Position numbers and translations under genes: made by a program
Shown here: one piece after another, positions 7,553 to 15,115 of the stretch
Position numbering within the stretch: the stretch's first letter is position 1
Layout: every line of letters begins with the position of its first letter
Notes under the pieces: model-generated
Databases searched by the model: none
What the model saw: the letters and a program-made list of their open reading frames with translations, nothing else
What the model was told of the DNA's origin: nothing
From: Microbacteriaceae bacterium PS02344
GTDB taxonomy: Bacteria > Actinomycetota > Actinomycetes > Actinomycetales > Microbacteriaceae
NCBI GenBank assembly: GCA_029959905.1
Contig: JASCNZ010000006.1
Location: 32,626 to 96,625, forward strand
Length of the DNA: 64,000 nucleotides
Reading direction: 5' to 3'

Positions 7553-8922
7553 CGCAGATCTTCGCACTGCACAGCGCCTACGGTCTCGCGACCGCAGTGG
7601 CCGCGATCGACGAGGGATTGCTCGGCGACGGCGAGACGGGAGCGAGCGCCGACAGGCTGCTGGTTCCCGTCGTGTCGTCGCGGGTGCCCGAGACCGTCGT
7701 CGGGATCGGCGCAGATTCCGCGCTCGCGCCGTTGCGCGCGCGATTCGACCGGGTCGACGAGCTCGAGGCGCTGCTGGGTCCGCTGCATCCGAGCGGATGG
7801 GAGCCGGATGCCGCCGACCTGCCGTTGCTCGAGCGGCTCTTCCGGCGCGCGTGGCACCTCGACGGCGAGATCGAGCTGTGCGTGCAGAGCCCGCAGGTCG
7901 CGCCGGCCCGCACGCTCATGTCGCTCTTCCCCTCGGCGCGCATCACGATCATCGGCGACGGGCTCATGACGTACGCGCCGATGCGCGTGGCCCTGCCGCA
8001 CACCGTCGCGGCCCGCATCGCGCGCGTCGTGCACGCCGACGTCGTGCCGGGAGTCGCGCCGCTCGTCGCATCGCCGACGGCGAGCGTCGTTCCGGTTCCG
8101 GCAACCGCGTTCGGGAGGGTGCTCGCAGAGACCGACGACGGCGCGCCGCTCGTCGACGGCACCGGGCGCCCGCTCGACGACGGCACCTCGACCGTGCTCG
8201 TGCTCGGCCAGTACCTCGCGGCCCTCGGCCTGGTGTCGGCCCGCGAGGAGGTCGCCCTGCAGCGCGACCTCGTCGATCGGGCGCTCGCGTGGCGGCCCGA
8301 TCGCATCGTGTTCAAGCCCCACCCGGCGGCGCCCCCGCTGCACACCGGGGCGGTGCGTGAGCGCGCACTCGCGGGCGGGATGGAGTTCGCCGAGTACCGC
8401 GGTACGCTCGCCGCCGAGGTGCTCGCCCACCGACTCGGCGCACGCGGGGTCGTCGCGGCGTTCTCGACCGCGCTGCCGACGGTGCGAGCCGTGCACGGCA
8501 TCCCGATCGGTTCGGTCGGAACCGCCACGCTGCTGCGACGGCTCACCCCGTTCGAGAACAGCAACCGCCTGCCGCTCACCGTCGTCGACGCGCTCACCCG
8601 CGAGCCCTCGCCGCACGCGGACCCCGATCGCCTCGCCGCCCTGGTCGACGCGGTCGGCTACGCGATGCAGCCGCGCCTCGCCGGCCACCTGCGCGAACGG
8701 GCGTCGGCGCTGCTCGCGGCGCTGCCCGTGGAGGAGCGCGAGCGTTACTTCTCTGTCGAACGATTGCGCGACCTGGGGTTGCCCGGCGCGCCGGTCGAGG
8801 GGCCGGTGCGGCGGATGCTGCGATCGACCGGTGGGACGGGCCGCGTGGAACAGCTGCGGCTGACCGCGGCGGGGGCCCGACGACGCGCGGGGCGCGTCTG
8901 GCGAGTGATGCGAGGACGATGA
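7549..8922 (+). CDS. Polysialyltransferase-like glycosyltransferase
   Basis: The protein has 457 residues and resembles the bacterial alpha-2,8-polysialyltransferase family. Three sialyltransferase-type motifs can be seen in the usual order: an acidic-G motif (IGDGLMTY, near residue 135), an HP motif (FKPHPAA, near residue 256) and a Ser-Thr motif (FSTALPT, near residue 304). These residues bind CMP-sialic acid and act in catalysis in characterised families. The GT2 gene overlaps it by four bases, and a CMP-sialate synthetase gene follows one base after its stop, so the context supports use of an activated nonulosonate. The exact linkage and acceptor are unknown. Confidence 0.78.
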   Translation: MTQIFALHSAYGLATAVAAIDEGLLGDGETGASADRLLVPVVSSRVPETVVGIGADSALAPLRARFDRVDELEALLGPLHPSGWEPDAADLPLLERLFRRAWHLDGEIELCVQSPQVAPARTLMSLFPSARITIIGDGLMTYAPMRVALPHTVAARIARVVHADVVPGVAPLVASPTASVVPVPATAFGRVLAETDDGAPLVDGTGRPLDDGTSTVLVLGQYLAALGLVSAREEVALQRDLVDRALAWRPDRIVFKPHPAAPPLHTGAVRERALAGGMEFAEYRGTLAAEVLAHRLGARGVVAAFSTALPTVRAVHGIPIGSVGTATLLRRLTPFENSNRLPLTVVDALTREPSPHADPDRLAALVDAVGYAMQPRLAGHLRERASALLAALPVEERERYFSVERLRDLGLPGAPVEGPVRRMLRSTGGTGRVEQLRLTAAGARRRAGRVWRVMRGR

Positions 8923-8923
8923 G

Positions 8924-10234
8924 ATGACGGACGAGAAGACGACGCGGATCGGGGCCGAGGAAGCCGCAGTCGGGCCGGCGACGACCGAAGCGACGACCGA
9001 AGCGACGACCGACGCGACGACTGAAGCGACGACCGACGCGACGACCTCGGCGGCGCCCGCACCGGCGGAGACCGCGGCGTCAGGGCACGGCGAACGGGTG
9101 GCGGCGATCATCCCGGCCCGCGGCGGCTCGAAGGGCGTGCCGCGCAAGAACCTCCGCCGCGTCGGGGGCATCCCGCTCGTGGTGCGGGCCATCCGCGCCG
9201 CACGGGCCGCGGGCATCCGGCTGATCGTCGTCTCCACCGACGACGACGAGATCGCGACGGTCAGTGCCGCGGCGGGCGCGCGCGTCGTGCGGCGGCCCGC
9301 CGAGCTCTCGGGTGACACCGCCTCGTCCGAGAGCGCGATCCTGCACGCGCTCGATGTGCTCGACGCTGCGGGGGAGGGCATCGACGTCGTCGCCTTCCTG
9401 CAGGCCACGTCGCCGTTCCTGCCCGCCGACGCCCTCGCCGCCGCCGTGGCCCGCGTCGGCGGCGACGAGGCCGACAGCGTGTTCGCGGCTCACGAGACCT
9501 ACGGCTTCCTCTGGGAGCGCGCGGCCGACGGAAGCGCTATCGCGGTGAACCACGACGCCGCGCACCGACCCCGGCGGCAGGATCGCACCCCGCACCACCT
9601 CGAGACCGGCGCGTTCTACGTGTTCCGGGCCGACGCCTTCCGCCGCAGCCGCCACCGCTTCTTCGGGCGCATCACGATCGCCGAGGTGCCCGAGTGGACG
9701 GCGATCGAGATCGACGACGAGCATCAGCTGCGGGTCGCGCAGGCGCTCGCCGCCGTGCACGACGTGCCAGAGCCGATCGACGTGCGCGCCGTGGTCACCG
9801 ACTTCGACGGGGTTCACACCGACGATACGGCGATCATCGACGCCGAAGGCGGCGAACGGGTCCGGGTGAGCCGGGAGGACGGGATGGGCGTCGCGATCCT
9901 GCGACGGGCCGGCGTGCCCCTGCTCATCCTGTCGACCGAGGTGAACCCGGTGGTCCGCGCGCGAGCAGAGAAGCTGCGGGTGCCCGTGCTGCACGGCATC
10001 GACGACAAGGAGCAGGCGTTGCGCGAGTGGGCGGCGGGCGAGGGCATCCCGCTCGCCGACATCGCCTACCTCGGCAACGACGTCAACGACCTGCCCGCGA
10101 TGCGTATCGTCGGCTGGCCCGTCGCGGTCGCGAACGCGCACCCCGACGTGCGCGCGGCCGCGCGGGTGGTGCTGTCGCGCACCGGCGGGAACGGCGCCGT
10201 GCGCGAGCTCGTGGAGCGGGTGTTGTCGCGTTGA
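8924..10234 (+). CDS. neuA: CMP-nonulosonate synthetase fused to HAD phosphatase
   Basis: The protein has 436 residues in three parts. Residues 1-55 are a Thr/Ala-rich low-complexity segment encoded by 12-bp tandem repeats. Residues about 58-285 are an acylneuraminate cytidylyltransferase (PARGGSKGVPRKN near residue 64, TSPF, later EID). Residues about 287-430 are a HAD-superfamily phosphatase of the KdsC type (TDFDGVHTDD near residue 291; YLGNDVNDLPAM near the end). The first enzyme part activates sialic-acid-like sugars with CTP; the second may remove a 9-phosphate. An in-frame GTG at 9098 would start exactly at the catalytic domain and is an alternative start. Confidence 0.9.
   Translation: MTDEKTTRIGAEEAAVGPATTEATTEATTDATTEATTDATTSAAPAPAETAASGHGERVAAIIPARGGSKGVPRKNLRRVGGIPLVVRAIRAARAAGIRLIVVSTDDDEIATVSAAAGARVVRRPAELSGDTASSESAILHALDVLDAAGEGIDVVAFLQATSPFLPADALAAAVARVGGDEADSVFAAHETYGFLWERAADGSAIAVNHDAAHRPRRQDRTPHHLETGAFYVFRADAFRRSRHRFFGRITIAEVPEWTAIEIDDEHQLRVAQALAAVHDVPEPIDVRAVVTDFDGVHTDDTAIIDAEGGERVRVSREDGMGVAILRRAGVPLLILSTEVNPVVRARAEKLRVPVLHGIDDKEQALREWAAGEGIPLADIAYLGNDVNDLPAMRIVGWPVAVANAHPDVRAAARVVLSRTGGNGAVRELVERVLSR
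8978..9046 (+). repeat. 12-bp tandem repeats at 5' end of neuA
   Basis: About five and a half units of GCGACGACCGAM follow one another in frame, with few substitutions. They encode the alternating ATTE/ATTD tetrapeptides. Unit length is a multiple of three, so gain or loss of units would change the length of the linker but not the frame. Confidence 0.9.
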
Positions 10235-10330
10235 CCGCGTGCCGGTAACCCCGGCGTCGACGGTCGTTCACCCTCGCGGCGTAGCCAGGAGGGGCGGGGT
10301 GTTCCGCACCGCTCGACGACCGGAGGAATC

Positions 10331-11203
10331 ATGACTGTCAGTATCGGATCGCGCGTGATCGGGGGCGGTCGCCCCGCGTACGTCATCGCCGAGATCGGCC
10401 TGAACCACAACGGAGACGTCGACATCGCCAAGCGCCTCATCGACGTCGCCGCGAAGGCGGGGGCGGATGCCGTCAAGTTCCAGAAGCGCACGCCGGAGAT
10501 CTCCACCCCCGCGCACATGCGGGACGTGCCCCGCGAGACGCCCTGGGGAACCATGAGCTACCTCGACTACCGCCGCCGCGTCGAGTTCGGGCGCGACGAG
10601 TACGTCGAGATCGGCGACCACGCGACGATGCTCGGCCTCGACTGGTTCGCCTCGCCGTGGGACGTGCCGAGCGTCGCGTTCCTCGAGGACCTGAACGTCG
10701 TGGCGCACAAGGTCGCCTCCGCCAGCCTCACCGACACCGAGCTGCTCATCGCTTTGCGCGAGACCGGCAAGCCCGTGATCCTCTCGACCGGCATGTCGAC
10801 GATCGAGCAGATCGACCGCGCGCTCGACACCCTCGGCACCGACCGCGTCGTGCTGATGCACGCCACCTCGACCTACCCCCTCGAACCCGAAGAGGCGAAC
10901 CTGCGGGCGATCGCCACGCTGCGCGACCGCTACGCCGGCATCCCCGTCGGGTACTCGGGCCACGAGCGCGGCCTGCAGATCTCGCTGGCCGCCGTCGCGA
11001 TCGGCGCCGTCGCGGTCGAGCGCCACATCACCCTCGACCGAACGATGTGGGGATCGGACCACGCGGCCTCTCTCGAACCCACCGGACTGGAGCACCTGGT
11101 GCGCGACATCCGCGTGATCGAGAAAGCGCTCGGCGACGGGGTCAAGCGCGTGTTTGACAGCGAGCTCGCCCCCATGGCGAAGCTCCGCCGCGTGCCCGCA
11201 TGA
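10331..11203 (+). CDS. neuB: N-acetylneuraminate synthase (NeuB-type), SAF domain absent
   Basis: NeuB condenses ManNAc (or a phosphate or related amino sugar) with phosphoenolpyruvate to give a nine-carbon acidic sugar. The TIM-barrel motifs are clear: AEIGLNHNGD near residue 20, KFQKR near residue 55, GYSGHERG near residue 210 and ERHITLDR near residue 230. The protein is 290 residues long, against about 340-350 for classical NeuB; the C-terminal SAF (antifreeze-like) domain is missing. The start ATG has GGAGGA 6 bases upstream. The next gene overlaps the stop by four bases. No NeuC-type epimerase gene is present in the window. Confidence 0.92.
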   Translation: MTVSIGSRVIGGGRPAYVIAEIGLNHNGDVDIAKRLIDVAAKAGADAVKFQKRTPEISTPAHMRDVPRETPWGTMSYLDYRRRVEFGRDEYVEIGDHATMLGLDWFASPWDVPSVAFLEDLNVVAHKVASASLTDTELLIALRETGKPVILSTGMSTIEQIDRALDTLGTDRVVLMHATSTYPLEPEEANLRAIATLRDRYAGIPVGYSGHERGLQISLAAVAIGAVAVERHITLDRTMWGSDHAASLEPTGLEHLVRDIRVIEKALGDGVKRVFDSELAPMAKLRRVPA

Positions 11204-12648
11204 GCACGCGGCTCCCGGCCGTCGAGCCGGGACTCCGGGTCGTCGCGATCGCCGACGCCGACTCGTTCGTGAAGTGGTCGGCGTCGCTGCTCGCATCGGT
11301 CGCGGGCATCCGGCCGCGCCTCCTGCTGGTGTCAACACCGCTCACCGTGAGCGCGGCGCAGGAGCGCACGGCGCTCGCCGGCACGGGCATCCGCCCCGAA
11401 GACGTCGTGCGGGTCGCGTTCCGCGATGCCGAGCAGTGGCTCGCGCGCGAGCGGCCCGATGTGGTCGTGCTCGCCGGACGCGGTCCTTTCGTGCGGCTGA
11501 TGGGCCGTGTGATCGATGCTCTGCCCGAGCGTCCGGTGACCGTGTCGGGGCTGCCGGGCATGGCGATCCCCGCCCAGCGGGGTGCTCTGGAGTACCGCCG
11601 GCACACCGACCTCCTCGTCGTGCACTCGCACCGCGAGGAACGCGCATTCGCCGAGCTGGGCCGCGGCATCGGCATGCACGTGCCGACCGCGCTCGCGACG
11701 CTGCCCTTCGCCCGGGGCCGGGAGCGGATGCTCGCGACCGACCGCGACCGGGTGCAGGCCCTGTCGTACGCCGGCGGGGTGGGAGGTGCGACGGCGGGAG
11801 CGACGGTCGGTGCTGCTCTCGTCGAGCGTGCCCTCGACACCGCGGGGAACGAGCCCTCGGCCCGGCGCCGCGCCGCGACGGACATCGTGTTCGCGGCGCA
11901 GGCCATGGTGCCCGCCGAGCGGAGTGAGCGGCAGAAGATCGCCGAGATGCTCGTGCGCGCGGCCGAGGTCGACCCGCAGCGGCGCGTCGTGGTGAAGCTG
12001 CGGTCGCGCCCGGGAGAGGCCGAGACCCACCTCGAGCACGACTCCTACACCGGGTTGTTCGCCGGGCGGCGTCCCGAGAACCTCGTGTTCTCGTATGCGT
12101 CGATGGCCGAGGCGCTCGAGACCGCCGCCGGTCTCGTGACGGTCAGCTCGACCGCGGCGATCGAAGCACTCGCGCTCGGTGTGCCGGTGATCGCTCTCGA
12201 TTCGTACGGGGTGCGCAAGTCGCTGCTCAACACCGTGTTCGTGGGGAGCGGGCTGCTGGGCGGCGGCCGCGAGGTCGTCGGAGGTCGATTCCGGCAACCG
12301 CATCCGGACTGGTTGCGCGACAACTACTTCCACCCGACGCGGGAGTCGACGTGGTGGGACCGCGTCGAGGAGCTCGTCGCCCTGCGCCGCGCAGGCGGCT
12401 TGCCCGCCCGGCGGGTGCCGGCGGCGCGCGGGGGGATGCTGCACGAGGCCTGGCATCGGGCCAGCGTGCTCGGTCGGGAGGATCGCACCGTGGGTGGCAC
12501 GGTCGCCCTGGCGCTGGGGGCGCCCGCCACCCGCATGCTGGCGGCGGTGCGGCGCGGCCGCACGTCGGGCCCCGGACGCACGTGGACGGATGCCTCCACC
12601 GACTACACGCTCGAACCGAGCCCGCTGAAGGACTCGATCCGGCGGTGA
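11200..12648 (+). CDS. DUF6716-type putative glycosyltransferase
   Basis: The protein has 482 residues and I place it in the DUF6716 group of putative GT-B-like glycosyltransferases. A Ser-Ser-Thr motif (VSSTAAIEALALGVPVI, near residue 312) resembles the nucleotide-binding C-terminal part of capsule and sialyl transferases; a Rossmann-like N-terminal half (VVAIADADSF start) precedes it. The C-terminal 90 residues are basic and variable. ATG 11200 overlaps the neuB stop, so the two are coupled. The gene ends the cluster: non-coding or relic DNA follows for 750 bases. Confidence 0.7.
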   Translation: MSTRLPAVEPGLRVVAIADADSFVKWSASLLASVAGIRPRLLLVSTPLTVSAAQERTALAGTGIRPEDVVRVAFRDAEQWLARERPDVVVLAGRGPFVRLMGRVIDALPERPVTVSGLPGMAIPAQRGALEYRRHTDLLVVHSHREERAFAELGRGIGMHVPTALATLPFARGRERMLATDRDRVQALSYAGGVGGATAGATVGAALVERALDTAGNEPSARRRAATDIVFAAQAMVPAERSERQKIAEMLVRAAEVDPQRRVVVKLRSRPGEAETHLEHDSYTGLFAGRRPENLVFSYASMAEALETAAGLVTVSSTAAIEALALGVPVIALDSYGVRKSLLNTVFVGSGLLGGGREVVGGRFRQPHPDWLRDNYFHPTRESTWWDRVEELVALRRAGGLPARRVPAARGGMLHEAWHRASVLGREDRTVGGTVALALGAPATRMLAAVRRGRTSGPGRTWTDASTDYTLEPSPLKDSIRR

Positions 12649-12762
12649 CGGGTGACGTTGCGCGCGTTTGGGCGCCCGGCGCCTCGTCACACGCCGACGC
12701 ACACGGTCATCTCGCGGAATGTCCTCGCCGCTCGGCCTCTCCGCCGGTAGCGTCGGCGTCAT
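12649..12762. other. Intergenic stretch between glycan cluster and relic element
   Basis: I see no gene, clear promoter or terminator in this stretch. A plus-strand frame runs through it into the tRNA-like sequence but has no recognisable product. Confidence 0.4.
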
Positions 12763-12835
12763 CGCGGCGATCCGGGTGGTCCCGGGCCTCAGCTCATACC
12801 TGACGGTGTTGCGGGTTCGACTCCCGCCGTCGCGT
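12763..12835 (+). tRNA. tRNA-like sequence (CAT loop), possibly degraded; integration site
   Basis: The 73 bases can be drawn as an imperfect cloverleaf. The acceptor stem 12763-12769 with 12828-12834 pairs in 7 of 7 positions (one G-U). D-stem CCGG/CCGG encloses a 6-base loop. The anticodon stem pairs at 4 of 5 positions around a 7-base loop with T33 and a CAT anticodon. The T-arm is perfect (GCGGG, loop TTCGACT, CCCGC). Oddities are the short D-loop, an extra base at position 26 and a 6-base variable loop. It may be a pseudo-tRNA or only a T-arm mimic. The 26-base direct repeat of the relic element covers its 3' end. Confidence 0.35.
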
Positions 12836-12838
12836 CGA
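12813..12838 (+). repeat. Attachment-site-like direct repeat, left copy
   Basis: These 26 bases are identical to 14621-14646. They cover the T-arm and acceptor 3' side of the tRNA-like sequence. Integrase-driven elements commonly leave such duplications of a tRNA 3' end at both borders. Confidence 0.7.
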
Positions 12839-12861
12839 CTCCGGCACCCGCCTGGCTCTGA

Positions 12862-13122
12862 AACACTCGCGCCGGCAGAGATCGCGAGCGATGCCGCTAT
12901 GTGGCGCAGGTCGTGGATCGTCATTCGGGGGAATCCCGTTTTCTCGAGCGCAGTCAGGAACCGGGAACGCGACTCTTCGCTCGTGCGCGGCCGCGACCGC
13001 GGCACGTGCACGAGTCCCCCGCCGAACAGCAGCGCGTCGCGGCGCGAGCCCTCGTCGGCCGCGAAGTGGTTGACCGGGACGGATTCGGCGGCGATTGCGC
13101 AGACTCGAGCGCTCGCTGACAT
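12862..13122 (-). pseudogene. Tyrosine recombinase (integrase) fragment
   Basis: About 87 codons on the minus strand encode a piece of a phage-type integrase catalytic domain. The run RDALLFGGG is followed by the box TIHDLRHIAASLAISAGASV, which carries the HxxR motif of the active site. The usual continuation (LGH motif and the catalytic Tyr, roughly 40-60 residues further) is missing: family similarity stops at 12862, and the left 26-bp repeat begins 24 bases further on. The frame is also closed by a stop three codons above the ATG, so the N-terminal half is lost. It is the dead integrase of the element bounded by the direct repeats. Confidence 0.7.
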
Positions 13123-13399
13123 CGTCGATCACGCTGTGGAGACGCCGCTGCAGCTGCGCGCTCACTCGCGGCTTTTACTCGGGTGCTCGGCGAGATGGTT
13201 TCGACGCCTCGAGCTCGCAACCAGATGGAGTCTTGGCCCCGGAAACTCGACACCGCCGCGGGCGATGTGTCCACTGATGGAGGGTCGAACGTGATGCGGT
13301 TCCGTCGGCGCGATCCCCGCCGACGATGACACCGGGGATCGCATCAGCGACTGGGTGCCGCTACCGGCCTATGTCGGCGGTGTGTGTCATCCTGTCCCC
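13123..13399. other. Relic stretch without a gene
   Basis: This stretch lies between the integrase fragment and the next gene. No open frame here has recognisable content. A CATCCT box 6 bases before the ATG at 13400 could serve as a weak -10 for a leaderless start. Confidence 0.4.
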
Positions 13400-13588
13400 A
13401 TGACCCCGGAACCGATCGTGAATGTGCTCTCTCCGACCGATCTCGAGGCTCGGCGCCGCGACCTCCTGGCATCTGTCGGCTGCTCCCTCTACGATCTGCG
13501 CGATCGCGCCCACGAGTATGCGCTGTCGATCGAGGAACTCGAGGTGCTTCGCGAACTTGAACGTCTCGAGTTCCTAGCTGGCAACTAA
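13400..13588 (+). CDS. Small protein of unknown function (first of a two-gene module)
   Basis: The protein has 62 residues: hydrophilic, acidic, largely helical by appearance (DLEARRRDLLASVGCSLYDLRD, then EELEVLRELERLEFL). I recall similar 60-residue proteins encoded directly upstream of a roughly 230-residue partner in many actinobacterial mobile regions, but none with a known role. The ATG at 13400 is chosen over the upstream in-frame codon at 13355 because similarity of style and composition begins there. The partner gene starts 8 bases after the stop. The arrangement (small acidic protein first, larger second, in a mobile element) is like a toxin-antitoxin pair, but nothing in the sequence proves this. 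Confidence 0.6.
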   Translation: MTPEPIVNVLSPTDLEARRRDLLASVGCSLYDLRDRAHEYALSIEELEVLRELERLEFLAGN

Positions 13589-13596
13589 CGACCGAG

Positions 13597-14337
13597 GTGG
13601 GCGCATCAGCCCTCGAAGATGAGGCCCACGAGTTCGCAGTCCAGCTAATGCTCCGTCTGTCGGAGATCCTGCCGACTGGTCACCTCGGCTTCACTGCCGA
13701 TGCATCGCCGGAACCGGATGGATCGGCGCGTATTGCCATCGCCTCAGTGTTTGCCGGTGGTATCCCGCTATCAATCGATGATCGCCCGGCGCTGCAGCTC
13801 GCGGTGGACTACAAGCTCATGATGAGCCCGACCTCGAGGCGTGCCACGGTCGTGGGATCGACATTTCTCGTGCGGCCCTTCGCCGTAGGGCGTCCGCTGT
13901 TCACGGTCGACTATGTCCGAGACGCCCAGTCCAACACTCCCGCCGCGCACTACAACCTGCACTTCGAGCATGGCCCGATAGAAGCTGAACTGCTGCAGAC
14001 AGGCGCAACGAGGCGAGGCAAGATTCACCAGAAGGGTGTCAGGTCCGGCAAGGCTCCACGACTCGCGGATCTTCATTTCCCGACCGGTGGGCACCGATTT
14101 CGCCTGTGCCTCGAGGATGTCATCGAGATGCTCTGGATCGAGTTCGGCATCGACGTGAAGCCAACAGCGAAGAAAGCCATCTGTGAGGGACGAGAACGCT
14201 GGCGCGTCATGCAGGTGCGTGCGGCCGTCTCCGACGACCCCCAGTCCGCAGCCGAAGAGCTTCGCACTCTCGGATACGTCGTCGAGGAACCGCCCTCGCC
14301 GAGGCGGCAGCGGCTGAATCGCATTCACGCGATCTGA
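13597..14337 (+). CDS. Protein of unknown function (second of a two-gene module)
   Basis: The protein has 246 residues, with no signal peptide and no membrane segment. Notable stretches are FTVDYVRDAQSNTPAAHYNLHFEH near residue 110 and FPTGGHRFRLCLEDVIEMLWIEFGID near residue 167; in my memory these mark a family found next to a small acidic protein in actinobacterial integrated elements. No enzymatic motif can be named. Codon use has more A/T at third positions than the flanking genes, in keeping with horizontal origin. GTG 13597 follows GAGG closely; an internal start is possible. Confidence 0.65.
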   Translation: MGASALEDEAHEFAVQLMLRLSEILPTGHLGFTADASPEPDGSARIAIASVFAGGIPLSIDDRPALQLAVDYKLMMSPTSRRATVVGSTFLVRPFAVGRPLFTVDYVRDAQSNTPAAHYNLHFEHGPIEAELLQTGATRRGKIHQKGVRSGKAPRLADLHFPTGGHRFRLCLEDVIEMLWIEFGIDVKPTAKKAICEGRERWRVMQVRAAVSDDPQSAAEELRTLGYVVEEPPSPRRQRLNRIHAI

Positions 14338-14379
14338 CCTGAATCCGTTCGAGTAGAGCCTCCGCTCCATCTACGCGCC

Positions 14380-14556
14380 TTGGTGGGATGCACCGACGTC
14401 ATGGGGCTGCAGGTCGCCGACTATGCGCTCTGGGGTGTGCACCGAGAGCTCATCGGAAAAGGTGGAGCCTGGTTCCGGGACTCGGTCGCTCCGACGTTGG
14501 CGACGACCTTCATGCCATGGGGCAGGGCTCCCATGAATGTGCCGGCTATCCCTTGA
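14380..14556 (+). pseudogene. Gene fragment, possible DUF3800-like C-terminus
   Basis: A plus-strand frame reads ...DVMGLQVADYALWGVHREL and continues to TGA 14554-14556. The GLQVADY-aromatic pattern resembles the C-terminal end of DUF3800 proteins, which are frequent in mobile elements. No start or upstream part of such a protein remains. The assignment is weak and rests on a short motif. The rest of 14338-14620 shows no other gene. Confidence 0.25.
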
Positions 14557-14620
14557 AGGGAAGAGATCCCCTGGACCTCTTTTCACCGGCACCGCGAGAT
14601 TAGCAGACGCCTCCGACATG

Positions 14621-14646
14621 GGGTTCGACTCCCGCCGTCGCGTCGA
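14621..14646 (+). repeat. Attachment-site-like direct repeat, right copy
   Basis: These bases are identical to 12813-12838. Here only the loop and 3' half of the T-arm fold are preserved; the bases to the left do not continue the tRNA-like structure, as expected for the distal border of an inserted element. Confidence 0.7.
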
Positions 14647-14674
14647 GGGGTCGGCATCCGGGATCATGGATGCC

Positions 14675-15115
14675 ATGCCTTCCGTTCCGCGCCCCGGTCT
14701 GCGGGTGACGCCGAACCTGGTGATTCCCGAGGCCGAATTGTCGTGGCGGTTCTCGCGCTCGTCAGGTCCCGGTGGGCAGGGCGTGAACACCGCCGACTCG
14801 CGCGTCGAGCTGGTATGGGATGCCGGGCGCTCGGCCGCGCTGTCGCCGGTGCAGCGCGAGCGCATCCTGGCGCGCCTCAACGGCCGTCTCGTCGACGGGA
14901 TGCTCACGATCGCGGCATCCGAGCACCGCGCGCAGCTGCGTAACCGCGAGGCGGCGCGCGAACGGCTGGCGGCGCTCATCGCCGAGGCCGTGCGCCCGCC
15001 CGCAGCCCCGCGCCGCGCGACGAAGCCGAGCCGCGGGGCGAAGGAGCGCCGGCTGGGGGCCAAGCACCGTCGTACCGACGTGAAGAAGATGCGTCAGCGC
15101 CCGCGCGACGCCTGA
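14675..15115 (+). CDS. arfB: Ribosome-rescue peptidyl-tRNA hydrolase ArfB
   Basis: The protein has 146 residues with the release-factor GGQ motif at about residues 33-35 (SSGPGGQGVNTADSRVEL) and a Lys/Arg-rich C-terminal tail (from residue 115 on). In ArfB this tail enters the empty mRNA channel of stalled ribosomes while GGQ hydrolyses the peptidyl-tRNA. ATG 14675 gives the shortest family-like N-terminus; ATG 14666 is equally possible. The gene abuts the right border of the relic element, 29 bases from the repeat, so the element may have altered its promoter. Confidence 0.92.
   Translation: MPSVPRPGLRVTPNLVIPEAELSWRFSRSSGPGGQGVNTADSRVELVWDAGRSAALSPVQRERILARLNGRLVDGMLTIAASEHRAQLRNREAARERLAALIAEAVRPPAAPRRATKPSRGAKERRLGAKHRRTDVKKMRQRPRDA

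Noticed and set aside
12668..13294. Plus-strand frame of 208 codons across the relic border
   Set aside because: It runs through the tRNA-like sequence, the direct repeat and the opposite strand of the integrase fragment. It shows no conserved content.
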